DNA from: Stropharia rugosoannulata
Taxonomy: Eukaryota > Basidiomycota > Agaricomycetes > Agaricales > Strophariaceae
Assembly: GCA_028532985.1 (NCBI GenBank)
Contig: JANCIK010000003.1
Coordinates: 878,001 to 942,000, forward strand
Reading direction: 5' to 3'
DNA: 64,000 nt
In this document: positions 29,012 to 40,781 of the stretch, piece by piece
How positions within the stretch are numbered: the first letter of the stretch is position 1
Layout of the letters: every line of letters starts with the position of its first letter
Position numbers and translations under genes: made by a program
The notes under the pieces: generated by a model
What the model saw: only the letters and a program-made list of their open reading frames with translations
Told to the model about the DNA's origin: nothing
Databases searched by the model: none

Positions 29012-31307
29012 TCAAGCTTCTGGTAACCGTTCAGTGTATATCTTCCATGTCATACCACCCACTTCCCCGATTTCGATGGTGCTCATCCCGATCGGTAGGT
29101 AAACGTTCCATTCGCCTTCGGTTTCTGGTTGTTCTTTAACAACGAAGTTGTTAAGCTTCAGTTGAACTTCGCCAACTTTATCCGAGGTTTTCTTCTTAGC
29201 AGATTTAGTGGACCTAGTGGCAACCGCTTTAGTAGCACCTTTGGTAGGCCGTCCGCGCCCACGAGCTTTTCCTTTCCTTCGGCCGTTTTTATTCGGTGAG
29301 GCCGTCGCTGACTCGTTGTCAATATCCATATCATAGTCTTCGTCCCTTTCGGCGTCTTCTTCTTCTGCGCTACTCATGTCTTCATCATGATCGCCCAGAA
29401 AGGTCACATGCGAAACGAGAATGTTGGATTCACCGAGTGCCAAACGTATCGCCCAACTTTTAACCCCGTCGCGGTAGTCCAAAGTTAGATTGCGGACCTT
29501 CGGTTGTATTCGAAGGTTTATTGACTTCAACTGATGATTTATTGGATAAACAGGTGGAGCGGGTGACTGCGACGTGGAATATGATGCCAATCCAGAGCTG
29601 GGTCGTAAAACTGGAGGAGCCACAGGCTGAACAGGATTTGGAGTATGGGTAGGTGGAGGTGGAGGGACATACGGCGTACGCGGATAATGTGAAGGCGTTG
29701 CGTTGATGAAAGATACTGTGCTTGCGGCTGGTGGCTGGGGCGTTGCGACTTTGGCTTGTTGTTGCCGTTGTACATCTGGTAGCTGCGCCGGCGGTGGGAC
29801 CGGTGCTTTGGGGTCGGGCGGGGCCTTTGACTGAGGCTTTGACTGAGGTTTCGACTGAGGCTTTGGAGGCTTAGGCGGAGATATTGGTTTTTCTGTGACA
29901 ACAGCTACCTTCTCAGTCGGCTTTGACTGGTTATTAACTGAGACTTGAGATATAGATTGCGGATTTGCTTTTGTGGGGTTTGCTGGATGGGCAGCTGGGA
30001 CACGTAAAGTCAAAGTCGGCGTGGCAACAGCTTCTTGTTTTTGGTGTGGCTGAGCTGTAGACGCCACCGTTGCATGCGCCGCTTGGGTTGGTTTGATCTT
30101 GATTTTATTCATGGAGTATCCGGTGTATTCCGGCAGACTATATGGATGCGGCATATCCGACATTAATTGACGGAAGTAATCCTAACAATGGATTAGATCA
30201 GAGAATGAGGACCAGAATATGAGAGTATTCACCCTCAACATTGTTGCGTCATTCCAAATCGTTGTATATTCCTGGTTAAATGTGAGGGCATTAGAGAAGA
30301 TAAGTTCTATGTCGGAGGCGAATTGTCCTGGTGAGTGATATTCTCTGCGGTTCAGTTTTTTCTAAAGCAAAGATAAGATGTTTTTATAAGAGATGTTATG
30401 TAGCAACTGACTGCAACCGTATCAAGACACTGAGGTTTCTTGATCGTTTTGTAATATATTGCCCAATCTTTCCTTGAAGGTAGATGAACGAATTCAGTGG
30501 AAAGAATACGTCCACTTCAGAAAGATTTTAGGTTATTGCAGCTTAGGGACGACAGGTGGACGTACGTGGAATCCTTTTTGTTCATTAGTTTATCCAGTCT
30601 AACAGTCATCAGGTGGTTGAGGCTTGGGGAGTTTTCGCTTTCTCCATTGCTTTCTACCAACTTGGCGTACGCTTGTTGCACCAGTTTCTTCAGAAAAATG
30701 GTCAACGTTTCATTAGAATGGGCGGTGATCACTGGGACATACCCAGAGCTTCTGTGCATCTTGATAAATGACGCTTTCAGTCTGGTTGTATTGCAGTGCA
30801 TTGGCGAAAAGAAGTTCAAAATCGTCCCGCACGAGTGACAATGAAGGGTACCCTCGATGGTCGAGCTTCTTCCTTATGTCTTGGAGGGCAATGGGTTGTT
30901 TGATAACTTTATAGTAGTCGGGATACTGCTTTTTGGGGACGCGTACTTCAAACGGTGGATAGAGAGGGATACCGCTGTTGAAAGAGCAAAAGAGTGATGG
31001 TGTGATATGCGTCAGAACTGAGCGTGGATTGCGGGAAGCGCCAAAAGCAAAGGAGTTCCAAAAAGGTATGATGCACCACTCACTCTTCGTTAACCGCATC
31101 CGTGACGGCCGCATACAGGATATACCCCCTCTCTCTAACGAGGTCCATTTCACTATCGTATTTGCTCGATTTTCCGGGCTCAATGGGATCAGACTTGGTT
31201 ACGTCGATGTCTGATGAAGAGTCCCCAAATTCTCTGCGTCGTTTACTGCGTCTCGACCCTTCATTCATTGCCGACCCGTTGATGTTTCCGTGCTCCCGCT
31301 TCGCCAT
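29012..31307 (-). CDS. RSC4: Tandem-bromodomain chromatin remodelling subunit, RSC4-like
   Basis: The first exon begins MAKREHGNINGSAMNEGSRR at 31307. Bromodomain 1 reads FEVRVPKKQYPDYYKVIKQP through ANALQYNQTES (acetyl-lysine Asn present) at about 30790-30950. Bromodomain 2 is split over several exons: FVHLPSRKDWAIYYKTIKKP, then DIELIFSNALTFNQEYTTIW (Asn present) at about 30240-30500. A long exon (29012-30163) begins MPHPYSLPEYTGY. It is Pro/Lys/Gln-rich with PKPQSKPQSK repeats, then has SINLRIQPKVRNLTLDYRDG and ends VGGMTWKIYTERLPEA. Two bromodomains plus this C-terminal domain is the layout of Rsc4 in the RSC remodelling complex. A basic RG-KGKARGRGRPTKG segment looks like an AT-hook. Confidence 0.85.
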
Positions 31308-31844
31308 TTCGTCTTAATAGGGTAAATCTGCCTTTCTAAGTCTCGTTATCGTCTTATAGTAGGCACCAAGCGTTGCAATAAAACAAACGACGGAGAATAT
31401 GTATGGTACAGTTGTATGAAGGGGCCCGGACCTGTATAGAGGAGTTGGCACGTGACTACCGCGTTGATCGAGTAACGCGACTCCCGAACCTTGCCCGAAC
31501 CTCGTTGTCGGAATCTCGGAGTGGCCAGAAAGTAAAACAAATTACTTGGGTTGTTGCTTACATCGCAGTATCACAGATCGAACTAGCATACCCAGTATAT
31601 AGACCTTGGGCTTATGTACGCATTGCAAGCACGTTGTCTAAACGTTTTCGGACGGTGGGCCTACAATTACATTGCATTTGCAACGGCATCAACACAAGCC
31701 TCGCTCTATTCTAGTCTGTTTGGTTACAGGACCTGGCCAGTACCAATAAAAGCAGTATTCACTGTCAGGATCTACCTGTAATCTTGAAGTCGAATATCCG
31801 TTTTACCAAGAAGCATGTTACCCGCTCGTTGCCAGCTCTACTAT
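31308..31844. other. intergenic
   Basis: This lies between the RSC4-like start and the desaturase stop, both minus strand. An open frame of 103 codons on the plus strand (31403-31714) lacks any recognisable motif. I see no RNA gene here. Confidence 0.4.
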
Positions 31845-33826
31845 CTAGTTAGCTGAAGAGGGTCCTTCGCCAATGAATTTTGCAATCCTGAACACTCTCA
31901 TACGTCGCCTTGCACTGCGAGAATGATTATTCATTCCACCATTGAATGCCCAATCACATTTTCTCCACAGATTCTCATCATTTTGGCCTCCAACACTGTA
32001 TGAACGAAGGATGGCAGCACCGCCTGGCTATTATGAAAGGGTTAAAGTTCAAGTATTATCAACATCCAGGTCTGAATTACTCACATGCTCGCGGAGGTAC
32101 GGAGTCGCGTTAATAACAAAGCCGTCAATCAAGATGATACATTGCCCGGGTTTAGACTCTGTGTAGAGTCTGACGCGGTCACTGTTCCAACTCTCCCCAG
32201 TCCAATTTTGATCTTCCAGTTCTCCAGTATAAGTTCCAACTAGTTTTTGCTTCATGTAGTGAATTGCTGAGTCCAGGTCTTCCTTCCTTACTTTCCTCAA
32301 AGAGGTAGCCATGCCCAGTTGGTACAAAGCCATTATAATCCATTTACTTGGATCCCAATCCATAACAGAAGGCCCCGAGCGAAAGTCATGAGGGAAAGAA
32401 TGCTTTAAAATGTAAAGTTCGGGGTGAGCATTTAAATGTTTTTTTTTGTTCATGTTCACTAACATGCTTGAGGTGTTAATTGCATGTCAGTGGTCGGAAT
32501 GTTATAAGGCAGACAGTAGACCTACGAAGTTATGATTGCCTTCACCGCCTGTTAGCAGAGCAAGCAGCTAGATATATTTGAAGACTAAGTAGATATGGTC
32601 AATATTTCCAATTGCACGACTCACAAGGTTTCCTCTCGATGTATCCTCGTCTGAATACGGTTGTAAACCGTCCCAATGTGCCATGCTTGCAGGAAAACCC
32701 CCAATTAGTTTAATATATTTCTTAGTGGAAGAAGCAAAGACATACGAATTAACAAGGAAGGTACAGTGCCAGACTAAGAGGCGATAATATAATCTGCGTT
32801 TTATATCGCAAAAAGGAAAACGTTACTTACTGAAGAGTCTGGCTATGAGCCCACCCCATATGAAGCCGCCCAGCCAGTCTCCCCATAGATGAGCGATGGC
32901 TGTAGGGACAACAAATCCACAAATTAAGGCAAGCGGGACTTGGTTCACGGAGTTAAAAATGTGAGTACTTACACCGTTTTTAGAATTGAGGACTTACCGT
33001 AGTACTTGTGTTGTATGCGGACCACTAGTAAAACGTTAGGTTTGACCTTCGAGTGCCAAATATACCAAGTACCTGGATCATTCTCCAGATCATCTTTTTC
33101 AATGAGATTCAAGCGCTCGTATGTCGGTTTATAAAATATCCATCCCATGTGGGAGTAGAACAATCCCCTTGTCGCTGCATACCTTTCGGGCGGGTTAGAA
33201 TAAAGTAAACATTTCCGACGCATTGACATTGGGCATACGGATCGTGTATCGGGTCGTCGGTAAATCGCTATGAGGGTGTGTAAACGATCTCAACGCATAA
33301 AGCGAGCAGCACCGCACTGACATGGTGTAGTCTATGTCGCAAGCACCTTGCCGCCCGGGAGGATAGAGTATATATATATTGAAGACTGGCTCGGAAATAC
33401 TTTATGCCACTTACCACCACTAAGCGGGATTGTGAATAACACTATTGGGTAAGAACGTTGTTGCGCTTACTTACCTTGATAGATCCTTGAAAAGCACAAG
33501 ACCCCAGAATAGAAAGAACCACGCGTACACCGACATTGGCACGAAATGCTCTATGCGAGTACAGACGGTGGTATCCGACTGTAATTCTGTTCCAAAGCCG
33601 AGCAAAATTAGATAGATACTACAGGACCTCTCGAAGGACGCACATACCCAAAGTCCGCGAGTTGCCATGTTAAGAACCACAAAAGCAGTGTCTCCTTCCT
33701 AGCAGTCCAAGGGGGAATTCTGCATACGCCAATGAAAGCTACTATGTGCACGGCCAGGAAGAATACAGTATTAGACCACCATATCTGAGGGTTAGGACGT
33801 TGGGAGGAAGTGGATGTAGCAGACAT
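31845..33826 (-). CDS. OLE1: Acyl-CoA delta-9 desaturase with C-terminal cytochrome b5 domain (Ole1-type)
   Basis: This ER-membrane enzyme makes oleate and palmitoleate. The ATG at 33826 (MSATSTSSQRPNPQIWW) precedes the membrane segments. Histidine box 1 is ITVGYHRLYSHRAF. Box 2 is WWCLRHRLHHRFTDD, assembled from tiny exons (the 5-nt exon TGGTG and CTTGCGACATAGACTACACC). HDPYAATRGLFYSHMGWIF follows. NSLAHWDGLQPYSDEDTSRG precedes box 3, which reads GGEGNHNF joined to HSFPHDFRSG; the usual form is HNFHHxFP, so one His appears missing. The cytochrome b5 part has QCIILIDGFVINATPYLREH joined to PGGAAILRSY (the heme-binding HPGG) and DWAFNGGMNNHSRSARRR. About eleven exons are implied. Confidence 0.88.
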
Positions 33827-34417
33827 GCCCTTGTTTTCGCGTAAGAGACCTAGCAACCAATGTTAAAGATAAAGAAGACCGAATTTCCCTCGATCTTTGA
33901 TCGAGCAACCAATGAAGCGAGGACTACGCAACAAGTTCGACTAAGTTCATCATCATGCATCAACAAGGAAGCAACAAATCCGAACTGCTCTTGCGATGAC
34001 ATCCTTCGATCGGCTCATGGCTATAGTTGCCGACCAAATATTGACCAAATACGGCAGTTGTTGACCAGAGAGCAATTGACATGGATGAGCGTGAGTCGGC
34101 CAAGCCGGCGAGTCAGGCCCAGTTCTGTTGATTACATAGACAATTCTGTTCCTATTTTATTCTGCGTCCGCCCATACCGTGGGGCAAATTCAACATTCTT
34201 ATTCTGTAACTTCAACGAGCCAGACTTGCTGTCAATGCCGGACTACGCGTTAATGTGGTCAATTTGTTTATTTATTTAATGACGCGTTGAGAGCTGAGAG
34301 TCCTGAGTCAATGGAATATCTGATGAAAGTGAAGACAACAAGAAGCTGACCCAACGCTTAGATGTACAACATTTTTTTAGGGAGTTTCAATTTGAGCTAA
34401 TAGTAAGCAGCATCCAG
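33827..34417. other. intergenic, desaturase promoter region
   Basis: This is the upstream region of the desaturase and the 3' side of CutC. A 139-codon plus-strand frame (33860-34279) has no motif or intron logic, and I leave it out. I see no RNA gene. Confidence 0.4.
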
Positions 34418-35524
34418 TTATATGATGGTATCACAAAGTTCCCTGACCTTCCCCACTTGATCAGCTTGGGTAATCCAAACCTTCCATTCAGTCTCGGCAC
34501 TTATACCCATGCCCATTTCTTCCTTTCTGAACACCATATCACTAGTGACCCATCGGCCCCCACTGAGATGTATTTCTGTGAGGCCGGCAGGCAACAATGC
34601 TGTAAGCAAAGATGGAGTTGTCTTATCGTTGACACCAGATCCAGGCATTATTGACAGATTCCAGGCATTGTCATTTCTTATTTTAAAGAGCTTGTCCAAA
34701 GTTTGAAGACCTAGAGGTGCCATACTACTATGTCCACTTGTATTTGATCGTTTAGAAGGTGTAAGATGTCATCAAGACCCTTGCCTACCTGGTTAGAATT
34801 CGAGAAATTCCCCCTATGTTGACTATGTCGGTCAGAGCTATCGGAGATTGACCAAACCGTGCAGAAAACAAACAGTTAAAGCATACCATCGAATGGATCT
34901 TTTGTCATATCAAACGCCCTGTGAAAGCAGACTGAAATAAGGTTCAAGTCAACAAATAAAAGAGATTTAGCAGAGTTTCTGACAATTACCTTCAAGTGGT
35001 CTAATCTCATCGACAAGGCTGCGAAGAAATTATCAGGACGTAACAAAGACTGTCAAGGACTTATTATACGTTACATTTTCGTATAGTTTACATCGATGTT
35101 GCCTTCTTTTGTTAAGGCACCAACAACAAATCCTTGTATACAATTTAAGGATTTAAAAGAACGGATATCTTCTAACATGACCTCGAGTTCGTTCGAAGAA
35201 TATAGAAAATCCCCGGTGCGAGGACGAACCATCACCTAAGAAGTGGAAATATAAGCATGTGCGCAAATATTATAAGCTCTCACTAACCATTAACGGTACG
35301 TTTACCATCCTTTGGATTGCTTTAACGAGTCCTGTAGTGGGGGTGGTCCCACCGCCGGCTCCCAAGTTAGCGCATACCTCTAGTCTATCGGCACCGGCCT
35401 GGGTAGCACTTCAGGTTACAGGTATAACACTTGAGCACTCAGAGAAACATCCAAGAGATTTGTAGACTGACTTGAGAGCAGACTCCAAGGAATCTACGCA
35501 AACTTCAATGAGTAAGGAATGCAT
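34418..35524 (-). CDS. Copper homeostasis protein CutC
   Basis: This is a TIM-barrel protein of the CutC family, implicated in copper handling in bacteria and animals. The ATG at 35524 gives MHSLLIEVCVDSLESALK, the standard CutC start. The next exon has GADRLEVCANLGAGGGTTPT, TGLVKAIQ, then VMVRPRTGDFLYSSNELEVM and IQGFVVGALTKEGNIDV. Later exons give FHRAFDMTKDPFD, then GISRILTSGQ and the final exon (34418-34723) with IMPGSGVNDKT and GLTEIHLSGGRWV. All conserved blocks are present in order across about five exons. With the Ctr transporter at 2-3 kb this is a second copper-related gene in the window, but they are far apart and need not be linked. Confidence 0.9.
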
Positions 35525-36043
35525 CGTGGGCGCTGATTAGCCCGACTCTTCAGAGGTGTTAACAAATATTGATCGATGATCACTCTGATCTTGCTCTAAT
35601 CACTGTTCAAACGAAGTTCAAGGTCTTTGAGTGATATATTATATATTATGCCTGAAGTCAAGTTTCGTCGTTAGATAGAAGGTCGTATTATAGCAGAAAT
35701 TCGTGTTTCGGAACGTTGTGTTCAAGGAGGATCAAGGTGGTTCAATGAGTTCAAGCCGGTTCTTGGCAAGTTCTTGGTTGGCTCTTGGTTCCATTTACGA
35801 TCATGTGATGTAAGGCTAAAGGTGCACTGCTGTGTGCACCTTTAGAGAATCTCATAATACTTTATGCTCAGCGCTTTCACTTTGCCGCACTCATTCTACT
35901 ATAACGTCTACGTCTGCTGCTGGATACTAAACTCTGGCGCGAGCACCGCCCTGCATCAGCGCAATACCTGATCGCCTTCCGAGACATCTGACCCGTTCTA
36001 ACTTCTTAGTTCTTGAGTTCCATTTTCGCTTGTGCATGCTACA
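35525..36043. other. divergent intergenic region CutC / CCCH-like gene
   Basis: This is the shared upstream region of two divergent genes. It holds a perfect inverted repeat (35816-35845) and a stretch with GGTTC/CTTGG words (35727-35792). There is no coding signal. Confidence 0.5.
35816..35845. repeat. 12-bp perfect inverted repeat, 6-nt loop
   Basis: The arm CTAAAGGTGCAC (35816-35827) is followed by a loop TGCTGT and the exact reverse complement GTGCACCTTTAG (35834-35845). It lies about 200 bp from the plus-strand gene and 290 bp from CutC. It could be a dyad bound by a dimeric regulator or a hairpin in a 5' leader. Confidence 0.8.
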
Positions 36044-38475
36044 ATGTCCTTGCACACTCGCTGCAAGGCAAGTCTTTCTGTCAATTGGGAACAGTCCAAA
36101 TAAATTACAGTAATTGTGCTGTTATACTTTTAGTTCTACAATGATCAAGGGGATCTTCTCGACAAAAAACACAAAGGATACTCATGCCGATTTGCCCATC
36201 CGGATACGCCAGCATGGAATACTGCAACTCGGTCCCGAATGTATTCAGATAATTTGAACCAAGGTCGCAGACAGTCAAAATCGGACTTTGCTACTAGTGC
36301 TTGGGGCGCAGATGGACCAGCAACATCTACAAACGCCGTTGACACTACTCACGGAAGAAAAACATGGGGACATGCCAGTAATAAGCAAAATGAAGTTAAG
36401 GAAGCAACACAATCGGAGCCTGCGACTGCAAGCGGCAGTTCATGGCAAGACATCGTCGGTGATCAAGGTTATAACGGAAGTTGGGATTCATCTCACCATA
36501 ACGGTTGGGCATCTGAAGGTGGCGGGTGGGGTTGGGGTTCTGGTGATGTAGAGATGGGCGAGATCATCAACACTGATCCTACTACAAATTCAGGAGCCTC
36601 AGGGAGGGAGTCAGGTTCATTAGTATCTGGAGGGACAGGCAAAGAAGGTAGTACATGGAGCTCTGGAGGAGCAGGGACGTCGGCAAATACACAAACCTCT
36701 GGAGGAAGTGGGAAGGAGGCAAGCTCACAGGGATCCAGAGGAACAGGGGGGCAGGTAAGGTCATGGGGCTCTGGAGGAACGGAAAAGGACACAAGCGCAG
36801 GGGGTTCTGGAGGATCTGGGAAGGAAACAAATACATGGGGCTCTGGAGGAACAGGTTGGGGTAACGTTGAAGTTAGTGCCGATGGGGATCTTAGCACGGC
36901 TGGTTCTAGCAAAGCGGTTCAAAGTTCAAAAAGAAATGAACCAGATGCTACCTCGTATACTCTACCGATATGGGCACAATCCACAAGCACGGCCGCTCTT
37001 TCTCATACCGTCGCTGAGGCCAAGAAGCCTGACCTGGCTCGCTTGGACACCAACCTGCAAGCTCACAGTACATTCGCGTCTCCTCAGCCAACAAGAATGC
37101 AAAATGCGACTCCTAATACCGGTGGTGCCTTAGGTACTCGCTTTTTTGCAATTGAAGACGATCCTTTAAGTTCTCTCAGTCCGGTGTCGGCCTCATTTTA
37201 TCAAAATTATAAAGGGTACAAGGGACGCTTGAGTTTGTTCAAGGATATAATTTTGTGAGTTGAAAATATCTGGATTGCTCGAGCAAGTGTAACATTTATT
37301 ACAGGCATATGCAAGAGGCTATCATGTACCATATGATTCATGCTCAAGCTCAGTCAGAGGCAACCCGTTGGAAGAAGGCACAGACATCGGAAATATATTC
37401 GCGTCCTACAAAGAAAGCTCGGTCCATCTTGGAAACACATATGGCCGAGTTTGGAGACAAGGTCAACAAAGCGAGACGCAGCCGTGATCGCGCCCTTCGA
37501 CATTTAGCTAGGCTCCCAGATATGGGCTCCAGTACTCATAAACTGGGTGACCCTGTTAGGACTAGAGAAATGATCATCGGATATACAACAGAACTCAAGG
37601 AATGGTTCGAGGATTTAGAGATTCAAAGACGCATTCCCAGGGATACGAAGGATGTTGCAGAATCACCCAAGCCCAACCAGTCATCTGCTAATGATTTATC
37701 TGCGCTGCTTAGTAGTGATTCATGGTCGTGGCAGAATCTCAAGAAGGCTTTAACCCTGCTTGAGGAATCTATTAATGACAGCTTCGAACTTGTTTACTCT
37801 GAAAAGTTCACCAACCAAGACTTCCTTGTCGATCCTCTTGCAGGTCTGGCAGAGCGATTAATGCCTGCGGAGATTCCTCATGTTCCAAATGCATTGGAGA
37901 GTGATGCTAAAAATTTGCAATCTAATGCTGATAGCGTTGATGGCAAAATCTTGTCCGGGGTCCCCAAAGCCGCAGAGTTGATGACCAAACTCGACAGCCT
38001 TGAAAGGGAATATATGGAATTAGAGGCTGAACGAGCCAAGATAGACGCATTTTGTGACGAGGTACCCTGCGACACTTATAACTTGACTTTACAGACTTCG
38101 CTGACTTTTGTCACATAGACAGAAAAAATACTATCTCAATTAGAGGAGCGCAACCAAGCGGATGAAGAAAATCTTGCTGTACTGACCCACCAAGTCCAGC
38201 AGCTTTTCCTCCATAAGCCGCCAGCCCAACCCGCACTACATACCGCGCCCAAGCCTATTCCAATTGAAGGTTATCTTGATTGTCTCCGACCTATGATCAT
38301 TGAATACATGAAGCGCGAAATGGAAAAGATCTCCGACAACTTACTTGCAAGATGTCATGAAAACCAAGAGCAAACGAGCAAAGCAGTGGATCATATGATC
38401 CAGCCGCTTATTTCTTTGACAGAACAAGTGCGGAGGACGCCACAAGAAGCAGATGCTGCACAGATTACACAATGA
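36044..38475 (+). CDS. unknown protein: CCCH-like N-terminus, 12-residue repeats, coiled-coil C-terminus
   Basis: Exon 1 (36044-36067) encodes MSLHTRCK and is followed by an intron with a GC donor (36068-36133). Exon 2 (36134-37255) begins FYNDQGDLLDKKHKGYSCRF, then AHPDTPAWNTATRS. Joined, C..C..H spacing resembles a single degenerate CCCH finger with a long first loop and only two clear cysteines. A Trp/Gly/Ser-rich region follows, with eight 12-residue repeats (36590-36877). Exon 3 (from about 37309) contains HMQEAIMYHMIHAQAQSEAT, then charged helical segments (LDSLEREYMELEAERAKIDA). The last exon has DCLRPMIIEYMKREMEKISD and ends DAAQITQ. I do not recognise the family. A role in RNA binding is only a guess from the finger. 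Confidence 0.65.
36590..36877 (+). repeat. coding minisatellite, 36 bp x 8
   Basis: Eight diverged units of 36 bp in one frame each encode 12 residues starting S-[GR]-[GA]. Examples are SGGTGKEGSTWS, SGGAGTSANTQT, SGGSGKEASSQG, SRGTGGQVRSWG, SGGTEKDTSAGG, SGGSGKETNTWG and SGGTGWGNVEVS. Unit boundaries fall exactly every 36 bp (for example 36590 and 36842). Confidence 0.85.
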
Positions 38476-38723
38476 ATAACTTCTTTATACACTTTGCCTT
38501 GTTGCCCCGTCAGGTTCTTGTCTGTATCTACTGTATCATTATTATGCTTGCGTGTATCATATCTTATAGGCTTTGGTAATCTTGTGTTTACATCAAATTT
38601 TCTAATCTGTACCCATAAACTATGTACATAATATTAACACGCATCTTTTGCCTCGAATTTCAACCGCATTATTAATCCCAGCACGTGTAAAAGTATCTAA
38701 GTAGAGCCAAAGGAAGGTGTGGG

Positions 38724-40631
38724 CTATGTTACAGTAGAATGTCCACCATTAGGAAACATATTTCCTAATGGTATATTATCCTCGTCTTCATCCGTCTCAG
38801 AGTCATCATCTACTTGAGGAATATACCTCAAATATCGATCTGGTTGTTCACCCAAACTTTCCAAATATTCCCGCAGCATCTGCTCACGATCCTTGGGGCG
38901 AACCTCGTACCCTTCAGAACCTCTTCTGACATGTTTTCCGGAAGGTGGAAGTGTCTCTTCGCCTGAGCTTTCATCACCGTGTGACGGATAATATACTCCT
39001 TCGCCTTCTTGATAGTCCGGATGATATGGAGGTAGAGATGACGTGCCAGGTTCAGGTTGCCTCCTCCGCCTTAGAGCTGAGCGTAGTGCCGAGTTCGACG
39101 GCTGAAGACCGGGGTTCAACGAACCATTCTCGAAAGTCCAAGGCGATGCATCATCAGCAATGCTTGCAGCTTCGTCAGAGGCTGAGCCAGAGTCCAATTC
39201 CGCAGGTGGCAAAATGTCTCCTAGAATATGGTATCAGATAGCTCCTTCGATAGCACGACTTATGAGATCCTTCACAAATTCCAAGAATAAGTGCTTACTG
39301 CGTAATCATGCGAGATGCAGAGCAATCTCCGCATCCCCATTCTCGAACCGCTGGTGGGAAAGAGATAGTAACTCACCCTCCGCTGTCGACAGACCATACT
39401 TAAGGCCTGTTCCTGGAGTTGTGGTAGGGCAGCACCATAAAAGGGGACGCGAGCCAAGCACAGATTCTATGTTGCGCAACATTCCAAGATCCTGTAATAT
39501 AACAAGTTCGACATAAATTAGTCTGGAGGTTGTGAAAACGCACATATGCGGACTTGACCTAGTGCAAAAATGTACACCAATTGAGAGTCAAACTTTTGTA
39601 AAACATAATAGAACCATGGGTGCATACCTCGCGGGCCTTACCCTTTTTCACCAGAATAGACCGTTTGTCTTTTTCCCATCCCTCAATTGTAGTCGTGTTG
39701 CGCAGAAGACTATAAAAGTGATATAGACTGGAACGCTATTAGTTATGATTGCTGATACGAATTACAATAGATAAAAAGTACCTGAAAATACCAACAAGGA
39801 CCAGCACTGGGACGCAGGTGGCATAATTGAGCATTAACATAACCATTTCCAACGTTGAAGGCTCCTCCTAAAAATGCATGAGGACGACGAGTAGTGAATT
39901 TGAAGGAATCTCACCCAGTTGGCGACATTGTTGTAGTAGAGTACTCGTTTGGTTATCATAATAAGGTGGTAAGAGCAGGCAAGGTCTACGAAGAAGAGGA
40001 AACGGATAAAATGGCCGTAATTAAAGTGCCCAACACAATTGTTGATCCAGGGGCAATGGTGGTCTGCAAGCAGTAAACAACTATCAAGGCCGACAGCTAC
40101 GATGACGTACCCATTCTCAAAACGCATCTAATAAATAAATGTGAATAAGGTTGTGGATGAATGGCTATGACTGTACTTGCCTATTACATTGCCTGCAGTG
40201 ATGTGCCCGAGGAGGTTTATAGTTGTTGCACATGCGACAGAAGCGTGGAGCCCCAGTTAATTTCTTGACCTCATAGCCGTCAGAATGCGTGTCGGGTCTC
40301 TACAGAATAATTAGCAAAACGAGTGGCTTCAATGGAGCGCCTATTGCTCACCCAGCCATTCGGTACGCGACCTGGGTCAGTATTGATACACAGAAAGTAG
40401 TTCCAGAGCAAGAGACCGACAAGAACGCTAAATGTTTAGGTTGATTAATAGACGACACAATGGGCTTTAGCATATATTGACTGACTTGAAGGGAAGCAGA
40501 AGTGTGATGAGCTCAACCGAGAGAGCATTGCCATACCAGGGCCAAATAACAAAAATTTGCGACGAATATGCAATGAAGCATATCAAACAAAGAACGAAAT
40601 TGACGATGAGTCGCCCAAGGAATGGATGCAT
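38724..40631 (-). CDS. PFA4: DHHC palmitoyltransferase Pfa4
   Basis: This protein S-acyltransferase of the ER (yeast Pfa4 modifies chitin synthase Chs3) starts at the ATG at 40631 ([12 protein letters not shown]). Two N-terminal membrane segments follow ([20 protein letters not shown] and [19 protein letters not shown]), then [12 protein letters not shown], a cysteine-rich region, and the active site [20 protein letters not shown] with the DHHC split by an intron after VLRM. Next come [20 protein letters not shown] and further membrane segments. The last exon (38724-39212) is a soluble acidic tail with [34 protein letters not shown] and a final acidic [12 protein letters not shown]. All conserved blocks of fungal Pfa4 are seen. 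Several short exons in 39220-40470 were not fixed. Confidence 0.92.
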
Positions 40632-40781
40632 GGGACGGTAGCAGGCGGCGACGTCAAGTTGTTGCCGCGCGATGCTGAGAGCCCGCGAGTTGCCCGCGGG
40701 CCAAGCAAGAACAAATATGATCCGAATTTCCTGCCCTGGGTCGCGACCCGCCGACAAAAGTTGGTCCGCTTGTGGTCCGCC
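40632..40781. promoter_or_regulatory. bidirectional promoter PFA4 / plus-strand gene
   Basis: Just 150 bp separate the two divergent start codons. The region is GC-rich (TTGCCGCGCGATG, GCCCGCGGGCC) and contains the palindrome GGCCCGCGGGC-like core near 40688-40702. I see no TATA box. Confidence 0.45.

Noticed and set aside
33860..34279. 139-codon plus-strand frame
   Set aside because: No motif, no intron logic, and composition unlike nearby genes; it lies in the desaturase promoter.
36493..36912. 139-codon minus-strand Pro-rich frame opposite the repeat
   Set aside because: It mirrors the 36-bp GC-rich coding repeat on the plus strand; open antisense frames are expected over such repeats.
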